The position numbers and the translations under genes were made by a program. Under the pieces are notes generated by a model. That model made no database searches and was not told the origin of the DNA. It was given only the letters and a program-made list of their open reading frames with translations. From Alistipes sp. (lineage in GTDB: Bacteria > Bacteroidota > Bacteroidia > Bacteroidales > Rikenellaceae), in NCBI GenBank assembly GCA_017391435.1, contig JAFOYS010000229.1, positions 1-15,213 of the forward strand: a stretch of 15,213 nucleotides of DNA, in the 5' to 3' direction. This document shows, piece by piece, positions 6,597 through 12,893 of this stretch (positions within the stretch are counted from its first letter, which is position 1; every line of letters begins with the position of its first letter).

Positions 6597-8450
6597 ATGA
6601 AATCTATTTTCAGAATCCTTGCGGCTGTGCTTGTTCTAACTATGCCGCTTACAGCCTCAGCACAGATGAGAACTGAGGCCAACACCCCTCAGGTAAAGAA
6701 GCAGGTGGAGCTCTCTGCAGATGTTGTTGTCTGCGGTGGTGGTCTTGCTGGTGTCTGTGCAGCTGTATCTGCTGCTCGTCACGGCTCAAAGGTTATCCTT
6801 GTGCAGGACCGTCCAGTGCTTGGTGGTAACGCATCGAGCGAGATGCGTATGGGTATTGTTGGTGCAAAGACCGACGACACTCAGGAGACCGGTATCCTTG
6901 AGGAGATGCAGCTTCGCAACTTCTACTACAACCCTCTGCAGCGTTACACTATGTGGGACGATGCTATCTACTCTACTGTTATCTCTGAGCCAAACATCAA
7001 GCTGCTGCTCAACACATCTGTAAACGATGTAGTTATGAACGGTGAGCGCATTGCAGCAATCAAGGCTTGGAACATAAACGCTTATACAGACTATACAATC
7101 GGCGGAACAATCTTTATTGACTGTACTGGTGACGGTATTCTTCGCCTCTCTGGCGCAAAGTATCGCCACGGTCGTGAGAATCCAGCGGAGTTTAATGAGA
7201 ACTATCTCCAGCAGGGTAACGACGCAAAGACTATGGGTAACTCTATCCTTCTTCAGCTGCGTAAGACCGATGTAGATGTTCCATTTAAGGCTCCAGAGTG
7301 GGCATACCACTTTACTGATGATGACTTTAACTACGACACTCCAAAGTCTACTATCCCTGGTCTGAAGTTCAACTACAAGCGTATCTACCACCCACACGAC
7401 AATAACTTCTGGTGGTGTGAGTTTGGTGGTAACTTTGACACTATTGCCGATGCAAATGACATTCAGTTTGAGCTTAAGAGAATTGTTTACGGTATTTGGG
7501 AGTATATGAAGAACCACCCAGATGGTCGTGGTAAGGGCTATGAGCTTGATTGGATTGGTGCACTTCCTGGCAAGCGTGAGAATACCCGCTTTGTAGGTCC
7601 GCATATCCTTACTCAGAACGATATTCTGAGCGGCGGACACTTCCCAGATGTTGTCGCTTATGGCGGTTGGACCCTTGATGACCACCACCCAGATGCATTC
7701 CACAGAAAGGGTGTTATGTCTAACGAGTATACTGTACCACAGGGCTTTGGTATCCCATTTGGCTGTCTGTACTCTGTAAATGTTCCAAACCTTATGTTTG
7801 CTGGTCGTGATATCTCAGCAACACATATGGGACTCTCTGCTACCCGCGTAATGGCAACTTGTGCACTGCTCGGTCAGGCTGCTGGTACGGGTGCTGCAAA
7901 GGCTATTGAGAAGGGTGTAGAGCCTGCTGAGGCACACAAGAGCTACATTGGCGAGATTCAGGCTTGGCTTGAGGATGACGATGTAATGCTTCCATACCGC
8001 TGGCGTACAGTCTCTGAGCTTACAGCAAAGGCAAAAGTTGCTGAAGAGGTTGAGCCTATTCGTAACGGTATTGACCGCAAGTGGCAGGGCGAGGATAATG
8101 GCGTTTGGGTTGCTCCAAATGAGAATACAATCACCTACACTTGGAAGAAGCCTGTAACTATCTCTGGTGCTCGTATGATCTTTGACTCTGACCTTAAGGT
8201 TCGTAGCAAGCGTATGCGTAAGCTTGAGGCTACTACCGAGCGCGTAGATATTCCTAAGATGATGACCAAGAGCTACAAGATTGAGGCCCTTGTAGGCAAA
8301 GAGTGGAAGACTATCTACTCAGAGAGCGACAACTACCTGCGTCTGCGTAAGGTAAGCTTTGAGCCTGTAGAGACAAAGCAGCTCCGCCTTGTTGTTACCG
8401 AGACTTGGGGCGCTGAGAAGGCCCACATCTTCGCCTTTGACGCACTGTAG
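6597..8450 (+). CDS. Secreted FAD-dependent oxidoreductase with discoidin-like C-terminal domain
   Basis: 617 residues of the FAD_oxidored (PF12831-type) family. The signal peptide has an AxA-like site (TASA|Q, cleavage after residue 22) and no lipobox, so the protein is predicted to be periplasmic or exported. The FAD-binding Rossmann motif GGGLAG is at residues 47-52, followed by DRPVLGGNASSEMRMG at about 75-90, both hallmarks of the family. The central domain ends in a second FAD-contacting stretch near 395-420 (LMFAGRDISATHMGLSATR). Residues about 495-617 look like an F5/8-type (discoidin) beta-sandwich, a common carbohydrate-binding appendage. Many secreted homologues in Bacteroidota are linked to glycan-degradation genes, and here the neighbour is a GH123-like enzyme. 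Oxidation of a sugar or glycoside hydroxyl is a reasonable inference, but the substrate and electron acceptor are unknown. Codon use is strongly biased, suggesting good expression. Confidence 0.87.
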   Translation: MKSIFRILAAVLVLTMPLTASAQMRTEANTPQVKKQVELSADVVVCGGGLAGVCAAVSAARHGSKVILVQDRPVLGGNASSEMRMGIVGAKTDDTQETGILEEMQLRNFYYNPLQRYTMWDDAIYSTVISEPNIKLLLNTSVNDVVMNGERIAAIKAWNINAYTDYTIGGTIFIDCTGDGILRLSGAKYRHGRENPAEFNENYLQQGNDAKTMGNSILLQLRKTDVDVPFKAPEWAYHFTDDDFNYDTPKSTIPGLKFNYKRIYHPHDNNFWWCEFGGNFDTIADANDIQFELKRIVYGIWEYMKNHPDGRGKGYELDWIGALPGKRENTRFVGPHILTQNDILSGGHFPDVVAYGGWTLDDHHPDAFHRKGVMSNEYTVPQGFGIPFGCLYSVNVPNLMFAGRDISATHMGLSATRVMATCALLGQAAGTGAAKAIEKGVEPAEAHKSYIGEIQAWLEDDDVMLPYRWRTVSELTAKAKVAEEVEPIRNGIDRKWQGEDNGVWVAPNENTITYTWKKPVTISGARMIFDSDLKVRSKRMRKLEATTERVDIPKMMTKSYKIEALVGKEWKTIYSESDNYLRLRKVSFEPVETKQLRLVVTETWGAEKAHIFAFDAL

Positions 8451-8453
8451 TTC

Positions 8454-8485
8454 AGCCGTTGGCCATTGGCTATTAGCTATTAGCC
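8454..8485 (+). repeat. Degenerate heptamer repeat array, left arm (RGCYRTT units)
   Basis: Four full 7-bp units, AGCCGTT, GGCCATT, GGCTATT and AGCTATT, plus a partial AGCC, fit the consensus RGCYRTT. The array starts 3 bp after the oxidoreductase stop codon. Its reverse complement reappears across the terminator at 8558-8595. Confidence 0.85.
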
Positions 8486-8508
8486 TCAGAGATGGAGTAT
8501 CAATAGTA

Positions 8509-8539
8509 AAAAAATCCACCAAAATTTGGTGGATTTTTT
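8509..8539. terminator. Bidirectional terminator between convergent genes
   Basis: A perfect inverted repeat: the core TCCACC/GGTGGA is extended by AAA/TTT on the loop side and by an A-tract on the left and a T-tract on the right. The A-tract serves as a U-tract for minus-strand transcripts, so the hairpin can end both the FAD oxidoreductase (+) and the alpha/beta hydrolase (-). Confidence 0.92.
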
Positions 8540-8557
8540 ATTAATACAATCATCAAA

Positions 8558-8595
8558 AAAAGCTAATGGCCAACGGCTAATAGCTAACAGCTATT
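8558..8595 (-). repeat. Degenerate heptamer repeat array, right arm (inverted)
   Basis: Five 7-bp units, AAAAGCT, AATGGCC, AACGGCT, AATAGCT and AACAGCT, plus ATT, fit AAYRGCY apart from one base in the first unit. That consensus is the reverse complement of the left array's. The last full unit overlaps the stop codon of the minus-strand hydrolase (8591-8593). A 14-bp stretch (8565-8578) is the exact reverse complement of 8454-8467, and a 13-bp stretch (8575-8587) of 8473-8485. Confidence 0.85.
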
Positions 8596-9415
8596 CAGTA
8601 GCGGCAGTAAATGTGCCTCTATCGCAACAAAATCCAAGCAGAGCCTCCGCACAAGCCACCGGTTCCTCAATAAAGCTCATATGGCCAGAGTTCTCCATCC
8701 ATACGACCTGAGCCTGAGGGTGAGCTGCAACCATAGCCTCGGCAATAGGAGTTGTTATATACTCATCCTTGCGACCGAGGATAAAGAGCTGTGGGGCAGA
8801 TAGTTTGCGGAGCATATCGTTCTGATCCTTGCGCTCCATCATTCCCGCAAGCAGAGCTATAATGCCGTTATCCTCTGCAAGGTGTGCAATCTCAGTTAGA
8901 TCCTCAATCCAACCGCTAAAACGCTGACGGTTATCCGCGGCAAAGCCCATCTGTGGGGCTGTGCGAACAAGAAGTTCCTTCTTACCAGACTTGATGAGCG
9001 AGATCTCACGCTCACGGTTCTTGCGCTTCTCGTCGCTATCAGCATTTGGTGTTGAGTGGAGCAGAACAAGACCCGCAACAGACTCTGGGTGGCGCTCTGC
9101 AAGCGACAGGGCAACATATCCGCCCATAGAGTGACCTACGATATATGCCTTTTCAATAGATAGAGCCTTAAGCGCCTCTGCCACAACATCAGAGAGGTAG
9201 TCCATAGTATGAATCTCACCCTTAACCTCCGAGATTCCGTGGCCAGGAATATCTATCGTAACAACGCGTATACTCTTGTAGATGAGCGGAATAAACTCAT
9301 CCCAGACCAGCATACTCTCTAAATATCCGTGCAGCAAAACCACACAATTATCACCCTTCTCAGAGTCGCAAATATGCAGAGCCGTATCACCTGCCATTAT
9401 AAATTTTTCAACCAT
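8591..9415 (-). CDS. Alpha/beta-fold hydrolase
   Basis: 274 residues with no signal peptide, so probably cytosolic. The fold marks are complete: oxyanion-hole LLHGYLES (H29-G30), the IDIPGHG strand-turn (about 54-60), the nucleophile elbow GHSMGG with Ser96, the acid Asp217 in LGRKDEYI, and His245 in NSGHMSF. This gives a full Ser-Asp-His triad with a helical cap at about 125-200. Close-looking families include pimeloyl-ACP methyl ester esterase (BioH-like), haloperoxidase-type and MenH-like enzymes; the sequence does not decide between them. No biotin or menaquinone gene is nearby. A second in-frame ATG, seven codons in (9397), is an alternative start. It is transcribed divergently from dapF and converges on the FAD oxidoreductase. 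Confidence 0.88.
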   Translation of the reverse strand: MVEKFIMAGDTALHICDSEKGDNCVVLLHGYLESMLVWDEFIPLIYKSIRVVTIDIPGHGISEVKGEIHTMDYLSDVVAEALKALSIEKAYIVGHSMGGYVALSLAERHPESVAGLVLLHSTPNADSDEKRKNREREISLIKSGKKELLVRTAPQMGFAADNRQRFSGWIEDLTEIAHLAEDNGIIALLAGMMERKDQNDMLRKLSAPQLFILGRKDEYITTPIAEAMVAAHPQAQVVWMENSGHMSFIEEPVACAEALLGFCCDRGTFTAATE

Positions 9416-9441
9416 AATTATCTAAAATAGTTTCCAAGAGC

Positions 9442-9449
9442 CAAAATTA
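9442..9449 (-). promoter_or_regulatory. Putative -7 element for the alpha/beta hydrolase
   Basis: Read on the minus strand the bases are TAATTTTG, matching TAnnTTTG. The box lies 26 bp upstream of the hydrolase ATG. No convincing -33 TTG is visible. It sits 13 bp from the oppositely oriented -7 box of dapF. Confidence 0.5.
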
Positions 9450-9462
9450 CAAAAAAAAATCG

Positions 9463-9470
9463 TAACTTTG
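9463..9470 (+). promoter_or_regulatory. -7 promoter element for the dapF-tamL-dxs-TIR unit
   Basis: TAACTTTG matches the TAnnTTTG consensus and ends 27 bp before the ATG at 9498. The -33 region is A-rich without a clear TTG. Its position rules out the upstream ATG at 9468, which would overlap the promoter box. Confidence 0.62.
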
Positions 9471-9497
9471 AACGATTTATATACACTATTACGCACT

Positions 9498-10433
9498 ATG
9501 AAAGTTGAGTATATCAAGTGTCACGGATCGGGAAATGAGTTTGTGATGATAGACACAGTGGCCCAAGAGGTAGATAACTCTCTACTCTCGGCCCTCTCTG
9601 TGGCTGTGTGTGACAGAAGTTCTGGCATCGGTGCCGACGGCATACTGCTACTTGTAAAGAGCAATGGGGGCCTCTATGGTATGCGTATGTTCAACCCCGA
9701 TGGCTCTGAGGCCGAGATGTGTGGCAACGGCATCCGCTGCATAGCCCGTCTGGCAGAGCAATACACTGCCAGTCAGCACTTTGACCTCACATCTGGTGGC
9801 AAGATATACCCTACAGCTCGCTACGCTCCTGTTTTTGGTGACATACCGACATACGGCGTAGAGATTGGCGTAAAACTGTGGAGCGAGGATTTTAATTTCG
9901 CCCCATCCGAAGGTGGTGATTTTATCGGCGGAGTGATTGAGCAGCTCCACCCTACTCTTCGTTGGACAACAATCTCTGTTGGTAACCCACATATTGTTGC
10001 CGTAGTAGAGTGCACTGACCTTGAGCTGTTAAATGGTCTTGGCGAGCGCGTAAAGGGTCTTAAAGATATTTTCCCTAACGGAGTGAATATCAGCCTTGTA
10101 GAGCTTCGCGCAGAGAACCACATATTTGTTACAACCTTTGAGCGTGGTGCGGGCATAACCCCCTCTTGCGGCACAGCTATGACAAGCTCCGCTACGGCTA
10201 TGGCACTGCAGGGGCTCTGTAGTTACGATAGCGACATTGTTGTAGAGAATCGCGGAGGTGCTGTTCGTTGTATCTGCAGCAATAAAAGTGGGCTTAAGAC
10301 CACCCTTATTGGCAATGCAACATATACAGAGCAGGGAGAGTTAGATTTTGACGGCAAAACTTTTGCATTCCGCACCGTGAGCACCTTTAGTGACGAGGTT
10401 GAGGCGTGGAGTGAATTTTTGAGATGCAGATAG
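9498..10433 (+). CDS. dapF: Diaminopimelate epimerase
   Basis: 311 residues. It interconverts LL- and meso-diaminopimelate in the cytosol, supplying lysine and the peptidoglycan cross-link residue. Family motifs are clear: CHGSGNEFVMID at the N-terminus, GIGADGILLL, the first catalytic cysteine in AEMCGNGIRC (C75), GNPHIV, and the second in ERGAGITPSCGT (C224). The spacing agrees with E. coli C73/C217. I chose the start at 9498, MKVEYIKCHGSGNEF, because the longer frame from 9468 begins inside the promoter's -7 box. Two oddities stand out. The protein is some 35 residues longer than typical, and the usual CGTG after the second cysteine is CGTA followed by MTSSATA. The stop codon (10431-10433) lies inside the first unit of the heptamer array that separates it from tamL. 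Confidence 0.93.
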   Translation: MKVEYIKCHGSGNEFVMIDTVAQEVDNSLLSALSVAVCDRSSGIGADGILLLVKSNGGLYGMRMFNPDGSEAEMCGNGIRCIARLAEQYTASQHFDLTSGGKIYPTARYAPVFGDIPTYGVEIGVKLWSEDFNFAPSEGGDFIGGVIEQLHPTLRWTTISVGNPHIVAVVECTDLELLNGLGERVKGLKDIFPNGVNISLVELRAENHIFVTTFERGAGITPSCGTAMTSSATAMALQGLCSYDSDIVVENRGGAVRCICSNKSGLKTTLIGNATYTEQGELDFDGKTFAFRTVSTFSDEVEAWSEFLRCR

Positions 10434-10502
10434 GAGATAGGAGATAGGAGATAGAAGATAGGAGATAGGAGATAGGAGATAGGAGATAGAAGATAGGAGA
10501 TT
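10428..10502 (+). repeat. AGATAGR heptamer tandem array in the dapF-tamL gap
   Basis: Ten perfect 7-bp units occupy 10428-10497: eight AGATAGG and two AGATAGA (units 4 and 9), followed by a broken unit that runs into the tamL ATG at 10503. The order GGGAG-GGGAG shows that 10428-10462 and 10463-10497 are identical 35-bp blocks. The array includes the dapF stop codon and forms the whole tamL leader. Each AGATAGG unit places a GGAG, Shine-Dalgarno-like, every 7 bp; the last GGAG ends only 3 nt before the ATG. Confidence 0.95.
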
Positions 10503-12878
10503 ATGAGGCAATTTGTTGTTAATATTGTAGCGTTTTTGGCAGTAGTAGTACTTACTGCCTGCAATGTTACGCGCAACCTTGCCGATGACAGCTACCTACT
10601 CCAACGCGTTAAGATTGAGCCAGATAAGAGTGTTAGTCGCGACAATCAGATAACCTCCGAGGAGGTATACAAGTATATCCGCCAGAGGCCAAACAAGCAC
10701 TTTTTAGGTTCAAACTTCTATGTAGAGGTCTACAACCTTGCCAACCCTGAGAAGGACAACTGGTGGAACAACCTCAAGCGTCGCATAGGCGAGGAGCCTG
10801 TACTCTTTGACATCAACCAGACCGAGAAGTCTGCCGAGAATATAAAGATATACCTCGACTCTCGCGGATATTTCTCATCCGATGTTGACTACAGCGTAGA
10901 TACTACCTATCGCCGCAAGAGGGCAAAGGTCACCTACTCCTTCAAGCAGGGCAAGCCGTATATTATTGACAAGATTGACTACGACTTTAAGGACCGATTC
11001 CTTGAGCCGATACTTCTTCCAGACAGCACTAACCGTCTGATTCACAGAGGAGATATCTTCAACATTGCCACCCTTGATGCTGAGCGAGAGAGAATTGCCG
11101 CCCTGCTTAAGGATCGCGGTTACTACAACTTCTCGGTTGGTAATATCTCATATATTGCCGACACCCTTAATCAGCCCTACCGCGTAGCGCTTACGATGAT
11201 AGTAAAGCAGAAGCTTGCGGGATATAATGCTCGAGGCGAGGCTATCTATGACAACAACGCCGTCTACCGTCTGCGAAACATAGAGATTATCCCAGGCTAC
11301 AACACCACTACCGAGAAGAGCCGCAAGCACTCTCTTGAGAACCTTGACACAACATACTACAACGGTCTTGAGATTCTCTTTAATGGCAAAAAACCATATA
11401 TCCGCCCAGAGGTGCTTCGCCCAGCGTTGCCACTCTACTCGGGTGCAATATACAACCACTCACTTGTGCAGCGAACATACAACAACCTGCTACAGATGGG
11501 CTTCAAGAGTGCGCGCGTGTCGTTTAACGAGATTCCGGACTCGCTCAATAAGCAGAAGAACTTCCTGACCTATGTGGGCGGTAATGACTCGCTGCGTCCA
11601 AACTACACCCGCGAGAAGTACTTAGACTGCAAGATACTCTGCACTCCGTCACTCAAGCAGAGCATAAAGGCAGAGCTTGAGGGCTCAACCACATCGAGTT
11701 TCTATGGACTCAAAGCCATACTTGGTTACCAGAATAGAAATATCTTCCGCGGTGCAGAGCTTCTTGAGATTACGGGAACGGTGGGTTATGAGTATATGAA
11801 GGCCCCCGATGCTCTGCGTCGTAGTGCTATTGAGTTTGGACTCTCGGCAGGACTCTCATTCCCGCGCTTTCTATTCTTCCGCACATCGGGACTAAGCCCT
11901 TTTAATGCTCCGAAGACCCGCTTAGAGATCTCCTACAACCATCAGAATAGACCATACTACCGTCGCGACCTGTCAAGTATCGCCTGGTCATACTCTTGGC
12001 GTAGTGCAAAGCACTCCTCGTTTATCATCCGCCCTGTAAATATCAACTGGGTAAATGTAGGATATATAAACCAGGACTACTTCAACTCACTACAGAACGA
12101 GTATCTCAAGCGAAGCTACGAGTCTCAGCTCATTGTGGGTCTCTCTGGTACATATACATACAACAACCCGCGCGTAGAGAGCTCTCTGAACCAGACCCTC
12201 TTCCGCGTAAATACGGAGATTGCAGGAAATACTGTTGACGGACTTATGCACCTATTCTCCAAGCCTGTAGCTGGCGAGGATTACTACAAATTCCTCGGTA
12301 TCCGCTACTCGCAGTACTTCCGTATTGACGCAAATATCTCACAGCGATATATGATTGGCGAGAGATGTAGCGTTGCCGGTAGGCTCTATGCCGGTGTTGG
12401 CGTGGCCTATGGTAACTCGCAGGCTATACCTTTTGACCGTATGTTCTATGCGGGAGGAAGTAACAGTATGCGTGGTTGGGCGCCTCGTACTCTGGGCCCA
12501 GGCTCAAGTCCGCTACCAGAGAATGTTGTCTACCCTACTCAGTTAGGTGATATGAAGTTAGAGGCCAATGTTGAGTTCCGCTTCCCTATCTGGAGTATGT
12601 TCCACGGTGCGACATTCTTTGACCTTGGTAATATCTGGTATATGGGCCGTAAGGGTGTGGAGTACCCAGAGAGTTCTGTGTTCCACTTTAAGGACTTCTA
12701 CAAACAGTTGGGATTCAACACCGGTATCGGCATCCGCCTTGATATCAAATTTGCAATATTGCGACTCGACTGGGGTATCCAGCTACACAACCCAAATAAG
12801 CCCGCTGGTGAGCGGTGGATTCATAACTTTAAGTGGAAGAACACCTCGCTCAACTTTGGCGTAGGATACCCATTCTAA
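10503..12878 (+). CDS. tamL: Omp85-family outer-membrane lipoprotein TamL (BamA/TamA-like)
   Basis: 791 residues. The N-terminus is a lipoprotein signal with lipobox LTAC (Cys20), which separates TamL of Bacteroidota from ordinary TamA/BamA. Residues about 25-350 are periplasmic POTRA-like repeats (for example ENIKIYLDSRGYFSSDV and ERIAALLKDRGYYNFSVG, the helix-GYF/GYY pattern). Residues about 390-791 form the 16-strand-type outer-membrane barrel. The Omp85 lid-loop motif RGW is at 657-659 within GGSNSMRGW, followed by a GPG turn, and the protein ends in a strand with terminal Phe (GVGYPF), as outer-membrane barrels do. Members help insert or secrete outer-membrane proteins, and TamL normally works with the inner-membrane partner TamB. 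No tamB is adjacent. The gene follows dapF by 69 bp filled with a heptamer array and precedes dxs by 15 bp. Confidence 0.9.
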   Translation: MRQFVVNIVAFLAVVVLTACNVTRNLADDSYLLQRVKIEPDKSVSRDNQITSEEVYKYIRQRPNKHFLGSNFYVEVYNLANPEKDNWWNNLKRRIGEEPVLFDINQTEKSAENIKIYLDSRGYFSSDVDYSVDTTYRRKRAKVTYSFKQGKPYIIDKIDYDFKDRFLEPILLPDSTNRLIHRGDIFNIATLDAERERIAALLKDRGYYNFSVGNISYIADTLNQPYRVALTMIVKQKLAGYNARGEAIYDNNAVYRLRNIEIIPGYNTTTEKSRKHSLENLDTTYYNGLEILFNGKKPYIRPEVLRPALPLYSGAIYNHSLVQRTYNNLLQMGFKSARVSFNEIPDSLNKQKNFLTYVGGNDSLRPNYTREKYLDCKILCTPSLKQSIKAELEGSTTSSFYGLKAILGYQNRNIFRGAELLEITGTVGYEYMKAPDALRRSAIEFGLSAGLSFPRFLFFRTSGLSPFNAPKTRLEISYNHQNRPYYRRDLSSIAWSYSWRSAKHSSFIIRPVNINWVNVGYINQDYFNSLQNEYLKRSYESQLIVGLSGTYTYNNPRVESSLNQTLFRVNTEIAGNTVDGLMHLFSKPVAGEDYYKFLGIRYSQYFRIDANISQRYMIGERCSVAGRLYAGVGVAYGNSQAIPFDRMFYAGGSNSMRGWAPRTLGPGSSPLPENVVYPTQLGDMKLEANVEFRFPIWSMFHGATFFDLGNIWYMGRKGVEYPESSVFHFKDFYKQLGFNTGIGIRLDIKFAILRLDWGIQLHNPNKPAGERWIHNFKWKNTSLNFGVGYPF

Positions 12879-12893
12879 TGCAAAATTACTACT

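Noticed and set aside
6786..7703. A 305-codon open frame on the minus strand inside the FAD oxidoreductase
   Set aside because: It is fully antisense to a well-supported gene, its translation is low-complexity Val/Ile/Thr-rich, and it has no family motif or promoter. It arises from the strong codon bias of the plus-strand gene.
8454..8595. Inverted arrays as insertion-sequence ends or a MITE
   Set aside because: There is no transposase and no target-site duplication, and the homology is a degenerate 7-bp period, not a defined terminal repeat. A mobile origin remains possible but unsupported.
8526..8711. Small plus-strand frame across the right heptamer array
   Set aside because: It starts in the terminator hairpin, runs antisense through the end of the alpha/beta hydrolase, and shows no recognisable protein features.
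9468..9497. Upstream ATG as the dapF start
   Set aside because: It lies within the TAACTTTG promoter box and adds ten residues not seen in the family, whereas ATG 9498 begins directly at the conserved N-terminal strand.
10223..10576. Minus-strand frame encoding repeated SPISYLL-type peptides
   Set aside because: The peptide repeats are just the AGATAGR DNA array read backwards in shifting frames. The frame overlaps both dapF and tamL and has no supporting signals.
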